Of a DNA stretch of 64,000 nt, positions 38,573 to 47,154 are shown in pieces (the stretch's first letter is position 1; the number at the start of each line of letters is the position of its first letter). Made by a program: the position numbers and the translations under genes. Source of the stretch: CAZIVE01 sp964542435 (lineage in GTDB: Bacteria > Bacteroidota > Bacteroidia > Bacteroidales > Tannerellaceae); contig CAZIVE010000001.1 of the NCBI GenBank assembly GCA_964542435.1, positions 1-64,000 on the forward strand, read 5' to 3'. The notes under the pieces are model-generated. The model was not told the DNA's origin. It saw nothing but the letters and a program-made list of their open reading frames with translations, and made no database searches.

Positions 38573-38661
38573 AAAAGTTTTAACCATGGTTGAAAATTTC
38601 TGAGATACTATGCCAGCAAGCGTAAGTCATTAAGAAAAAAAGTTTTAACCATGGTTGAAAT
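38573..38661. promoter_or_regulatory. duplicated palindrome upstream of the EF-G paralog
   Basis: The sequence AGTTTTAACCATGGTTGAAA occurs at 38576-38595 and again at 38641-38660, 65 bases apart (about six helical turns). Its core AACCATGGTT is a perfect 10-bp palindrome, and the surrounding T- and A-runs extend the dyad. It lies between the S46 peptidase stop (38727) and the EF-G2 promoter. On the minus strand each copy is followed by a T-rich run, so it could be a double terminator for the peptidase gene or a pair of operators for EF-G2. Confidence 0.55.
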
Positions 38662-38726
38662 ATTTTAAATCAATAGTCAGAAAGAATCCGCATAAGCACA
38701 ATGCTTTCGTTTCTCCTCCTTTCTTT

Positions 38727-40772
38727 TCATTCCAAGGTCATTTCATCTACGATATATTTGCTATCAGCATATTTATCGATAATGAAGAGGATATAGCGGA
38801 TATCCACGATGATGCTACGTTGCTGGTCGGCATTATAGAGGATATCGCCGCCGACGCCTTCCCATGTACGGTCGAAGTTGATGCCGACCAGTTTTCCATC
38901 TCCATTAAAGACGGGACTGCCGGAATTGCCGCCGGTGGAATGGGTATTGGCGAGGAAACAGGCATGCAGTTTGCCATCGCCGGCCGCATATCTGCCGAAA
39001 TCTTTTTTCTGATAAAGTTCTTTCAGCCGCGCGGGGACGATGAAGTCGTTATTATCGGGATTCTCCTTCCGGATCACCTCATCGAGGGTTGAGAAGGGAA
39101 CATAATGAACAGAGTCATTGGGCGAGAATCCGGTGACCTTGCCATAGGCGAAGCGCATGGTGCTGTTGGCATCGGGGAAGAGGTTGTTTTCACCCTCCAT
39201 CTCCATGATGCCGCGGATATAGGTACGATCGGCCTCCTCATAGTCGCCTTCGAAGGAGCGGATCGCCTCATCGAGGGATTTGCGCATGTCGCGTACGGAA
39301 GAGGCAAAGACGATCATCGGATCGTTGCGAAGTGTCTTGGCTTTCGGATGGGCCATGAACCTACGGAAGTTGGCGGCGCTGCCGAAGATGGATTTATGGA
39401 AAAGGAAATCCACATATTTATCCACATCGCCGTGAAACTTCTTGTCGATGACGGCGAAGGCAGTCGGTTGCAGGCGTGGGATGACGCGGCTGCGATAGGC
39501 TTTGATCATCACCTTGGCAACATGGCGATCGACGGCGAAGGAATAGTTTTTATCGGCAAAACGATGGTAGGCTCCTTCGAGCAGTTGCAGCTGATGTTTC
39601 CGTTCGTCGGCGTTCTTCCCTTCGAGAGCCGCGATGACGGGCTGGAGATCGAGCGGCATGGGAACGGAGGAGAACTCCACGCTGTTAAGGATAGCCTCTT
39701 GCAGGAGATTGCGACGGAGCGCCAAGTCGTGACGGTCGGATACGATCTGTTCGATGAGGGTGACTGCCTCGCCATATTCCGGTTTGCCCTGGCTGCTTCC
39801 ATAAGCGAGAAGCCGGTCCTTCTCCTGATTCTTCAGGTCGATGAGATGATAGGTATCTATAGCGCGGTTGCTGCCTTTGGCCCGTTTATAGCCATTAGCC
39901 GAAGAGGCATATTTGCTGGCATATTGGATACGTACAGCGGGATCGTTATGCATCTCTTCGAGCAGGGTATTCTGACGCAGTTCACGCATAGCGATGACGA
40001 CGGCATTGTCCACATCGCGTTTCTCAGCCACTTCCCAAGGAGTGAAATAGCGGTTGGTACGACCNNNNNNNNNNNNNNNNNNNNNNNNNNNNNNNNNNNN
40101 NNNNNNNNNNNNNNNNNNNNNNNNNNNNNNNNNNNNNNNNNNNNNNNNNNNNNNNNNNNNNNNNACGAGACGGACATCGCGATAGGTGAGCGTCGTGAAC
40201 ATATAATAACGGTTACCACCAAAGAAAGGGCGAATCTCGACGCCCATTCCGGGATGGCTGATAAGCGTTTCCCGGCCCACTTTCTGTACGGCAAGACGGT
40301 TGAGATAACGGCTGGAGAGGAAAAGCACCGCAGTGGAATCCTCATCGCGTTGAAGAGCGGCTTTGACATAATCAGTGACATCGTCAATGGCTTTGACGAG
40401 CGTCACGGTAAGACCTGGATTGGCCAGTTCCTGCTGGCGCGATGCGGCCCAGAAGCCCGAAGTGAGATAGTCATGCTGAGTGGAGCTATGAGATTGGATG
40501 GCGCTGTAACCGCAATGGTAGTTGGTAAGGACGAGACCTTGGGATGAGATGATCTCGCCGGTACATCCCGTACCGAAATGCACCACGGCATCTTTCAGCG
40601 AAGAGCCGTCAGTGTTATAGATATCGGAGGCCTGGATGCGCAGTCCGAGAGCCTGCATCTGTGACAGTTTCTGCTGCTGCAGGAGCGGCAGCATCCACAT
40701 TCCCTCGTCGGCACGGACGGAGGAGAAAGCAATGAGGGCGAGCAGAACAATCCAAAGTTTCTTCATGATCAT
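38727..40772 (-). CDS. S46-family dipeptidyl-peptidase (DPP7/DPP11 type), with internal gap
   Basis: A periplasmic serine peptidase with a signal peptide (about 1-21, SSVRA-D). The S46 N-terminus is DEGMWMLPLLQQQ. The catalytic His86 lies in TNYHCGYSAIQ and the Ser in GGNSGSPVFNGDGKLVG near the C-terminus, followed by FDRTWEGVGGDILYN. The gap (40065-40164) falls between YYMFTTLTYRDVRL and GRTNRYFTPWEVA. In homologs about 75-80 residues, including the catalytic Asp in a DNWMWPRHTGDF-like motif, lie there, whereas 100 bases allow only 33. The protein is therefore longer than drawn. These enzymes release dipeptides for amino-acid nutrition. DPP7 or DPP11 specificity cannot be decided. It is the last gene of the Smr-CYTH-S46 run. 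Confidence 0.9.
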   Translation of the reverse strand: MIMKKLWIVLLALIAFSSVRADEGMWMLPLLQQQKLSQMQALGLRIQASDIYNTDGSSLKDAVVHFGTGCTGEIISSQGLVLTNYHCGYSAIQSHSSTQHDYLTSGFWAASRQQELANPGLTVTLVKAIDDVTDYVKAALQRDEDSTAVLFLSSRYLNRLAVQKVGRETLISHPGMGVEIRPFFGGNRYYMFTTLTYRDVRLXXXXXXXXXXXXXXXXXXXXXXXXXXXXXXXXXXGRTNRYFTPWEVAEKRDVDNAVVIAMRELRQNTLLEEMHNDPAVRIQYASKYASSANGYKRAKGSNRAIDTYHLIDLKNQEKDRLLAYGSSQGKPEYGEAVTLIEQIVSDRHDLALRRNLLQEAILNSVEFSSVPMPLDLQPVIAALEGKNADERKHQLQLLEGAYHRFADKNYSFAVDRHVAKVMIKAYRSRVIPRLQPTAFAVIDKKFHGDVDKYVDFLFHKSIFGSAANFRRFMAHPKAKTLRNDPMIVFASSVRDMRKSLDEAIRSFEGDYEEADRTYIRGIMEMEGENNLFPDANSTMRFAYGKVTGFSPNDSVHYVPFSTLDEVIRKENPDNNDFIVPARLKELYQKKDFGRYAAGDGKLHACFLANTHSTGGNSGSPVFNGDGKLVGINFDRTWEGVGGDILYNADQQRSIIVDIRYILFIIDKYADSKYIVDEMTLE
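40065..40164. other. assembly gap (100 N) inside the S46 peptidase gene
   Basis: Nominal gap. Comparison with the known layout of S46 enzymes suggests roughly 230 bases are truly missing, including the codon for the catalytic Asp. Confidence 0.9.
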
Positions 40773-40784
40773 TGTGTTAATCGG

Positions 40785-41267
40785 TTATTTGATTTCGTCA
40801 GCATTCCATTGGTTGAAGGGACGTTTGGAGAGCATCGCGTTATAGAAACGTTTCTCTCCGGTCACCTCGCGTCCGAGCCAGGCCGGACGTTCGAAAGGCT
40901 CGTCTTTGCGGTCAAGCTCGATCTCTGCCACGGTCAGTCCTTCGTTGTCGCCATGAAAACGATCCACCTCCCAAAGATGCTGTCCGAAATGGACGAGATG
41001 ACGTTCCTTGTCGATGATACCGGGTTCACAAAGACGCAGCATTTCCTCCGCATCAGCACGCGCCACCGACTGTTCAAACTCATAGCGGCTGACGCCGGTC
41101 TCATCCGACGGGCCTTTGACGGTCAGAAAACCTTCGTCGTCGCGCAGGCGGACACGGACGGTTCTTTCGGGAGCCGAGCAGAGATAACCTTGAGCAATCC
41201 GATAAGTACGAAACGCCTCGGCGCGATACGCGTCGTCAAGGACTCGGAATTTACGTTCAATCTCCAT
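40785..41267 (-). CDS. CYTH-domain protein (triphosphate tunnel metalloenzyme)
   Basis: A 160-residue CYTH protein. The signature ExExK appears at the very start (MEIERKFRV). Alternating charged strands form the tunnel: RTVRVRLRDDEGFLTVKG, SRYEFEQ, HLWEVDRFHGDNEGLTVAEIEL, GREVTGEKRFYNAML. Bacterial members are inorganic triphosphatases or of unknown substrate. The gene starts 1 base before the Smr stop at 41269 and ends 12 bases before the S46 peptidase start, so the three are probably co-transcribed. Confidence 0.9.
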   Translation of the reverse strand: MEIERKFRVLDDAYRAEAFRTYRIAQGYLCSAPERTVRVRLRDDEGFLTVKGPSDETGVSRYEFEQSVARADAEEMLRLCEPGIIDKERHLVHFGQHLWEVDRFHGDNEGLTVAEIELDRKDEPFERPAWLGREVTGEKRFYNAMLSKRPFNQWNADEIK

Positions 41268-41268
41268 C

Positions 41269-42357
41269 TTATTTTATTGTTACCTGAGTTGCTCCGTAAC
41301 CATATTCGAGAAACGAAGCGTCCTGATATTCGTACGTTTTGTATTTCGTCTTCAGTTCGTTGAGGATTGCGTTACGCAGCACGCCCTCGCCTTTGCCGTG
41401 AATGAAGATGATCTTCTTTCCCTTTTCACCGGCATGATTCTTCAACGCTTCGCGAAACTTTCCGAGCTGGTAGTCGAGGATCTCACCGGGCGACATTCCG
41501 ACAGTGGTGTCAAGCAATTGGTTGATATGGAGATCGACGACCTCCGCATCAGCCAGTTTATCGTGTTTCCGTGTCGGTGCAGCCGTCGGCGGCAGATTGT
41601 CCTGATGGATCTTGCTCTGCATGGCCTGTTTCAGTTCGTCGGGATCGACATAAAGCGGACGTTCGGAGCGGTCGTTGGTAACGATGGGCAGGATAAGCGC
41701 GTCGTCGTCGAAGAAATCGTTCTGAACAAAGCAGTGCATCTTATAAAACTTGACGGTATCGAGATGGATGTCCACCGAGCAGGTATCTTTCAGTACGAAG
41801 GGCTTGCCCCGCTTGAAGGCAATGAACTGAACGGCGATATGCGATAGGTCGTTGAGATCGTCCTTGCCGAACTCCTCCATGAAGATTTTCGTACCAGGCT
41901 CTACCAATCCGTCATAGCGAGTGGAAAAACTGCCACTGCTGCATGACATATAATTAATGTAGAGGAAATAATTGCTGTCGTTGACGAAATAGGCTTCGAA
42001 GCGCGTCTGCTGAAACTCCTTAGGATCCAAAGGAAGATAGGCGATGCAGGCATTGAGACGTTCGCCGGCCACGGTCTCTTTGTAAGCGACCTTCGGTTCG
42101 GGGCGTTTTGGCTCCGGCTTCGGTTCCGGCTTGGGCTGTTGCTGAGCCGCCGGACTCTTATAGCTCGATGCAGCACTGTTGGACTTGCGTTGCTGTGTGC
42201 TGCTGTCGCCCACCACTACACATTCGTGGATGAGGACAGGCACTTCAAATCCATCTTCATCTTCCACAATCACCTGGTCCTTTCCCTTAAAGCGAACGAC
42301 TGTTCCGCCGCCCGTAGCATTGAGAAAACGAACCTTATCTCCTATTTTTGCGCTCAT
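41269..42357 (-). CDS. DUF2027 and Smr-domain protein
   Basis: A protein of 362 residues started at 42357 (MSAKIGDKVRFLNATGGG). The frame extends 20 codons further to 42417, but the -7 element (42389-42396) lies within that extension and homologs begin at MSAKIGD. The N-terminal small beta domain (VRFKGKDQVIVEDEDGFEVPVL) is followed by a Pro/Lys/Glu-rich linker, the DUF2027 beta domain (NDSNYFLYINYMSCSSG) and a C-terminal Smr domain (VVDLHINQLLD, IIFIHGKGEGVLRNAI, YGYGATQVTIK). Smr domains are nicking or RNA-cleaving endonucleases related to MutS2. The cellular role is unknown. It is the first gene of a three-gene leftward run. Confidence 0.9.
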   Translation of the reverse strand: MSAKIGDKVRFLNATGGGTVVRFKGKDQVIVEDEDGFEVPVLIHECVVVGDSSTQQRKSNSAASSYKSPAAQQQPKPEPKPEPKRPEPKVAYKETVAGERLNACIAYLPLDPKEFQQTRFEAYFVNDSNYFLYINYMSCSSGSFSTRYDGLVEPGTKIFMEEFGKDDLNDLSHIAVQFIAFKRGKPFVLKDTCSVDIHLDTVKFYKMHCFVQNDFFDDDALILPIVTNDRSERPLYVDPDELKQAMQSKIHQDNLPPTAAPTRKHDKLADAEVVDLHINQLLDTTVGMSPGEILDYQLGKFREALKNHAGEKGKKIIFIHGKGEGVLRNAILNELKTKYKTYEYQDASFLEYGYGATQVTIK

Positions 42358-42388
42358 GACGTATATCCTTTCATTCAATTTGTTCGTA

Positions 42389-42418
42389 CAAAAGTAGTCA
42401 TTTATCATCAATTGCAAA
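42389..42418 (-). promoter_or_regulatory. promoter of the Smr-CYTH-S46 run
   Basis: Minus-strand TTTG (42418-42415), then 18 bases, then TACTTTTG (42396-42389), a full -7 match, 32 bases before the start at 42357. Confidence 0.65.
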
Positions 42419-42576
42419 GAAAGCAGAGATGGAAACGATCATCCAAAGCAAAAGAGAACGGGAGACGAGACCGTGAAATGCGACAGCATCGTTCCGCTGG
42501 GACGGCCGAGCGAGGCTGTCTGCCTGAGAAACCATCAAACTTCCAAAGAAATCATACACCCTGCTGTCAAAATAAC

Positions 42577-42584
42577 TACTTTTG
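42577..42584 (+). promoter_or_regulatory. -7 promoter element for queA
   Basis: TACTTTTG, a full match to TAnnTTTG, 35 bases before the queA start chosen here. Confidence 0.6.
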
Positions 42585-42618
42585 CAGTCCGAAAGCATAT
42601 TCGGATAATTCATTCAGA

Positions 42619-43842
42619 ATGACTACAGATACAAAAGAGATCCAGATCAAGGATTATGACTATGACCTGCCGGACGAACGCATTGCGAAGTTCCCGTTGC
42701 AGAAAAGAGACGAATCGAAGCTACTTGTCTATCGCAAGGGCGAAATCTCGGAAAGTAAATTCAAACATGTAACGGATTACCTGCCGAAAGACTCGCTGAT
42801 GGTGTTCAACAACACCCGCGTCATCCAAGCCCGGATCTTATTCCATAAGGAGACAGGCGCACGCATCGAAGTGTTCTGCCTCGAACCGGCTGAACCGCGT
42901 GACTATGCCCAGATATTCCAGACCACGGAACGCTGCAGCTGGACCTGCCTCGTGGGAAACCTAAAGAAATGGAAAGACGGACTGCTCAAGAAGGTTGTGG
43001 ACTTCAACGGATGTCCCGTCATTCTGACAGCCGAACGCAAAGAATCGTGGGGCGACACACATCTGATTGAATTCAGCTGGAATCATCCGGAATTTACCTT
43101 TGCCGATCTGCTCGATGCTGGCGGTGTGCTTCCCATTCCGCCGTATCTGCATCGCGAAACGGAAGCCAGCGACCTGAAAACCTATCAGACAGTCTATGCT
43201 CGTATCCGCGGTTCCGTAGCGGCTCCGACAGCCGGATTGCATTTTACGCCGGAAGTTTTGGCCGATATCGACCGTCACGGCATCGGACGCGAAGAGGTGA
43301 CGTTGCACGTAGGCGCCGGGACTTTCAAGCCGGTGAAGAGCGAGACCATCGAAGGCCACGAGATGCACACCGAGTTTATCTCCGTCAACCGCAGTTCCAT
43401 CGAACGGATTCTGTCGAAAGAGGGCCACATCATCGCCGTCGGTACGACATCGGTCCGCACATTGGAAAGTCTTTATTATATGGGCGTGATCCTTTCCGGC
43501 AATCCGGAGGCATCGTCAGAAGACCTGGTTGTCAAGCAATGGATGCCGTATGACGAAGCCAACAACCGCCTTAGCGTGAAAGAGGCGTTGCAGAATCTGA
43601 TCGACTATCTCGACCGCCGCAAAGCCACAAAGTTGGTTACGGCCACGCAGATCATCATCGCGCCGGGCTATACATTCAAGATTGTCAACGGCATGATCAC
43701 CAATTTCCATCAGCCCAAAAGCACGCTCATTCTGCTGATCTCCGCCTTTGTCAACGGCAACTGGCGTCCAATTTACGATTACGCACTTTCCCACGATTTC
43801 CGTTTCCTTAGCTACGGCGATAGTTCGATATTGCTGCCGTAA
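42619..43842 (+). CDS. queA: S-adenosylmethionine:tRNA ribosyltransferase-isomerase
   Basis: QueA, 407 residues from the ATG at 42619 (MTTDTKEIQIKDYDYDLPDERIA...). The frame is open much further upstream (to 42139), but that part overlaps the divergent Smr gene and precedes the promoter. Conserved blocks: DYDLPDERIAKFPLQKRDESKLLV, NNTRVIQARI, PIPPYLHRE, YQTVYAR, GSVAAPTAGLHFT, LHVGAGTFKPVK, HxMHTEF (HEMHTEF), GTTSVRTLES and FHQPKSTLILLISAF. It transfers and rearranges the ribosyl part of SAM onto preQ1 in tRNA, giving epoxyqueuosine. It is probably transcribed alone. Confidence 0.95.
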   Translation: MTTDTKEIQIKDYDYDLPDERIAKFPLQKRDESKLLVYRKGEISESKFKHVTDYLPKDSLMVFNNTRVIQARILFHKETGARIEVFCLEPAEPRDYAQIFQTTERCSWTCLVGNLKKWKDGLLKKVVDFNGCPVILTAERKESWGDTHLIEFSWNHPEFTFADLLDAGGVLPIPPYLHRETEASDLKTYQTVYARIRGSVAAPTAGLHFTPEVLADIDRHGIGREEVTLHVGAGTFKPVKSETIEGHEMHTEFISVNRSSIERILSKEGHIIAVGTTSVRTLESLYYMGVILSGNPEASSEDLVVKQWMPYDEANNRLSVKEALQNLIDYLDRRKATKLVTATQIIIAPGYTFKIVNGMITNFHQPKSTLILLISAFVNGNWRPIYDYALSHDFRFLSYGDSSILLP

Positions 43843-43929
43843 AAAAGGAAATCGAAGAGTGACACATACAATAATCAAACAGGCCCGTCGTTATTCTATG
43901 AAAAGGTTTTTCCAACCATTCAAGAATAT

Positions 43930-45906
43930 ATGAAACGATTCGTCGCGTGCTTCCTGACGCTGATGCTGCTCCTGCCGCTATTCTTCTCCTGCAAAACCAC
44001 CAAGCTGAGTGATGCAGAAGAAAGACAACGTATTGGCGAATATTACGAGGCCTCGAACATCTATCGCAAGATTTATACAAAGACGCCGCCCAAAGATCGC
44101 GACTTGCGCGGCTACATCGCATACCGCATGGCGGAATGCAACCGGTTGATCAACAACACGGGCAAGGCGACCAGCGCCTATATGAACGCCATCCGCTACG
44201 AATATCCAGACAGCACCGTACTGCTGCGTACGGCACAGATGATGCAGAAGAGCGGACGCTACAACGATGCCATCAAATACTACGACGAATATCTCCAGAA
44301 GAATCCGACCAGCAAAGTGGCCAAGTTCGGCAAAGAGGGTTGCGAACTGTCGCAGGAATGGAAGAACAATCCAACTCGGTACGAAGTACGGCGCATGGAG
44401 AAGTTCAATTCGCGACGCGGCGAGTTCAGTCCGATGCTTACCGGAGACAAATACGACCAGCTCTATTTCGCCTCCTCGCGCACGAAGGATAAAGATGCCA
44501 AGATCAGCGCCATCACCGGACAATTTACCAACAACATCTTCTTGGTCAAGCAGGACGAAAAGGGCAACTGGCTCGCTCCGGATTCCGTGGAGGGACAGCT
44601 GAACACCGAATACGACGAGGGAACTCCTTCGTTCACCAAAGACGGCAACACCATGTATTACACCTACTGCGCCGAAGATCCCGAGGATTCCCGCACAGCG
44701 GAGATCTACGTATCATCGCGCAGCAGTGCCCGTTGGGGAAAAGGCTCGAAGGTCGCCATTCTGAAAGACTCCGTCACGGCTCTCGGTCATCCGGCCATCT
44801 CGCCCGACGGCAAATATCTCTACTTCTCGTCTGATGCTATCGGAGGATTCGGCGGTAAGGATCTCTATCGCTGCCGTATGTCGGGAACGACGCCAGGGCC
44901 GATGGAAAATCTCGGTACAGAGATCAACACATCCGGCGACGAGATGTTTCCCTATGTCCGCGATTCCGTCACGCTTTACTTTGCTTCCAACGGACTGCCC
45001 GGCATGGGCGGTCTCGATCTCTTCATGGCCAAGCTCGACAGTCTCGGACATTGGCACGTGGAGAACATGAAAACTCCAATCAACTCCATCGGGGACGACT
45101 TCGGCATCACCTTCGCCGGAACGAAGGAAAAAGGATTCTTCAGTTCCAACCGCAATGACGCCCGCGGATACGACCATATCTATTCCTTCGAACTGCCCAC
45201 GATCACCATCTTCATCCAAGGTACCGTCAACGATGCCGATGAATATCCCATCGAGAAAGCTACCGTGCGCATCGTAGGACGCGACGGACTGAATGCGAAG
45301 GCCGACGCCAAGAAAGACGGCTCATACAAAGTGGAACTGGAACGCGACATCAGCTACGTGATGATGGCCAGCGCGCCGGGTTACCTCAACCAGAACTTCG
45401 AGCTGAAGACCGGTCCGGAAGAGAAGAACGAAACCTACACGGTGGACTTCTTCCTCTCACCGCTCAGCAAACCGGTCGTCATCGAGAATATCTTCTACGA
45501 CTTCGACAAGGCTACGCTCCGTCCGGAATCGAAGAAAGCACTCGACGAAACCATCAAGATGCTCAACGACAATCCGAACGTCACCATTGAGCTCTCTGCT
45601 CATACCGACCGCAAAGGGACCGTCGAATATAACGAAGGACTTGCCCAGCGCCGCGCTCAAAGCGTTGTGGATTATCTCATCGCCGGCGGCATTGCCAAAG
45701 ATCGTCTCGAAGCCAAAGGCTACGGCAAGAACAAGCCGAAGGAGATCACCAAGAAACTGGCTGAGAAATATGACTTCCTCAAGGAAGGCGACGTGCTTAC
45801 TGAAGAGTTTGTCGGCAAGCTGACACCCGAACAGCAAGACATCGCCGACCAGATCAACCGCCGTACCGAATTCAAAGTACTCCGCACCAATTACGGACTC
45901 TTCTGA
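43930..45906 (+). CDS. porE: PorE-like OmpA/PD40/TPR lipoprotein
   Basis: A 658-residue lipoprotein (lipobox FFSC, Cys21). The domain order is: TPR helices (about 30-150, YYEASNIYRKIYTK and GRYNDAIKYYDEYLQ), a PD40 beta-propeller (about 165-430, GHPAISPDGKYLYFSSDAIGGFGGKDLY), a carboxypeptidase-regulatory-like domain (about 435-510, VNDADEYPIEKATVRIVG) and a C-terminal OmpA peptidoglycan-binding domain (about 530-658, IFYDFDKATLRPESKKALDE, ELSAHTDRKG, NEGLAQRRAQSVVDYL). This exact order is that of PorE (PG1058 type), an outer-membrane-to-peptidoglycan anchor of the type IX secretion system. OmpA/PD40 proteins outside that system can look similar, and no other por genes are in the window. It follows queA by 87 bases. 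Confidence 0.82.
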   Translation: MKRFVACFLTLMLLLPLFFSCKTTKLSDAEERQRIGEYYEASNIYRKIYTKTPPKDRDLRGYIAYRMAECNRLINNTGKATSAYMNAIRYEYPDSTVLLRTAQMMQKSGRYNDAIKYYDEYLQKNPTSKVAKFGKEGCELSQEWKNNPTRYEVRRMEKFNSRRGEFSPMLTGDKYDQLYFASSRTKDKDAKISAITGQFTNNIFLVKQDEKGNWLAPDSVEGQLNTEYDEGTPSFTKDGNTMYYTYCAEDPEDSRTAEIYVSSRSSARWGKGSKVAILKDSVTALGHPAISPDGKYLYFSSDAIGGFGGKDLYRCRMSGTTPGPMENLGTEINTSGDEMFPYVRDSVTLYFASNGLPGMGGLDLFMAKLDSLGHWHVENMKTPINSIGDDFGITFAGTKEKGFFSSNRNDARGYDHIYSFELPTITIFIQGTVNDADEYPIEKATVRIVGRDGLNAKADAKKDGSYKVELERDISYVMMASAPGYLNQNFELKTGPEEKNETYTVDFFLSPLSKPVVIENIFYDFDKATLRPESKKALDETIKMLNDNPNVTIELSAHTDRKGTVEYNEGLAQRRAQSVVDYLIAGGIAKDRLEAKGYGKNKPKEITKKLAEKYDFLKEGDVLTEEFVGKLTPEQQDIADQINRRTEFKVLRTNYGLF

Positions 45907-45945
45907 TCTCCTCCTTTTTCACACACGAATAGGAATAAAGTATAA

Positions 45946-45966
45946 GGGCAGATTTTAAACCTGCCC
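45946..45966 (+). terminator. weak hairpin after the PorE-like gene
   Basis: GGGCAG (45946-45951) pairs with CTGCCC (45961-45966). No T-run follows, so Rho-independent termination is uncertain. Confidence 0.35.
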
Positions 45967-46095
45967 CGACGACAAGATTGCGTTATAACCTTTGGTTATG
46001 GATGATGATAGAATATGATTTGCCACATCCGTGCATTCATCGCACTTTTGCACTGAAAAAAGGAAGTATCATCATAAACAAAAGTTTGGACAATC

Positions 46096-47154
46096 ATGAT
46101 TAGTGAACAAAGAGGAAATGCGATTCACGGCATCCTGCTGATCGCTCTGTTTTCGTTATCTGCATTTTACATCGCAGGATTTCAATGGGTAAAGAATCTG
46201 TCGCTCAGTCCGCTGATCGTGGGTATCATTTTGGGCATGTTGTATGCCAACAGTCTGAGAAACTACATTCCGGCAACCTGGGTTCCGGGCATCAAAGTCT
46301 GCACCAAACAGATCCTGCGTGCCGGCATCGTGCTCTATGGCTTCCGACTCACCTTGCAACAGGTCTTCGACGTGGGATTACCGGCGTTCCTAACCGACAC
46401 GATCATCATCTGCGGCACGATTGGTTTAGGAATTCTGCTGGGAAGATGGCTGAAGATGGATTGGGACACAGCGCTGATGACTTCCACAGGCAGTGCGATC
46501 TGCGGTGCAGCGGCCGTACTCGGCGCAGAGCCGGTCGTAAAATGCGAAGCGCACAAGACCGCAGTGGCTGTTTCCACCGTCGTGATCTTCGGAACGCTCT
46601 CCATGTTCCTCTATCCCATCGCCTATCGCAGCGGACTGCTCAACCTTACGACCGAACAGATGGCGATCTACACCGGCGCTTCGCTGCATGAAGTGGCTCA
46701 CGTCGTCGGTGCAGGAAATGCCATGGATCCGAGCGGGCTGCTGCACATTGCCGACCAGGCGACCATCACCAAAATGATCCGCGTCATGTTGCTGGCTCCC
46801 GTTCTGGTGGTCATGAGTTTTGTTTTGTCGAAAGTCCGTTCCAACAAAAGCGCAGCTAAAAGCAAGAAAGACAAGATCACCATTCCGTGGTTCGCCTTCG
46901 GATTCATCGGAATCATCGTACTCAATTCTGCTCTGGGCGCTTGTAGCTTCCTTCCCAAAGAGGGCCTCGCCACATGTATCGGATGGATCAACGGACTGGA
47001 CACGTTCCTTCTCACGATGGCGATGACGGCACTCGGAACGGAAACGAGTCTCGAGAAATTCAGACAAGCTGGCGCCAAGCCGTTTTATCTCGCCTCCTTA
47101 TTATATGTATGGCTGATCGTGGGAGGTTATTTTCTGGTAAAGACCATCGTCTAA
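46096..47154 (+). CDS. yeiH: YeiH-family putative sulfate/anion exporter
   Basis: A 352-residue multi-pass membrane protein of the YeiH/UPF0324 family. Conserved blocks are SLSPLIVGIILGMLYANS, AGIVLYGFRLTLQQV, GSAICGAAAVLGAEPVVK, GASLHEVAHVVGAG and MTALGTETSLEKFR. Members are annotated as putative sulfate or sulfonate-related exporters, often next to a LysR regulator. Here such a regulator is encoded convergently and the two genes overlap by 4 bases at their stops. A CACTTTTG element (46043-46050, one mismatch from the -7 consensus) lies upstream. Confidence 0.9.
   Translation: MISEQRGNAIHGILLIALFSLSAFYIAGFQWVKNLSLSPLIVGIILGMLYANSLRNYIPATWVPGIKVCTKQILRAGIVLYGFRLTLQQVFDVGLPAFLTDTIIICGTIGLGILLGRWLKMDWDTALMTSTGSAICGAAAVLGAEPVVKCEAHKTAVAVSTVVIFGTLSMFLYPIAYRSGLLNLTTEQMAIYTGASLHEVAHVVGAGNAMDPSGLLHIADQATITKMIRVMLLAPVLVVMSFVLSKVRSNKSAAKSKKDKITIPWFAFGFIGIIVLNSALGACSFLPKEGLATCIGWINGLDTFLLTMAMTALGTETSLEKFRQAGAKPFYLASLLYVWLIVGGYFLVKTIV

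Noticed and set aside
42139..42618. N-terminal extension of queA
   Set aside because: It overlaps the divergent Smr gene and its promoter; QueA homologs start near MTTDTKEIQIKDYDYDLP.
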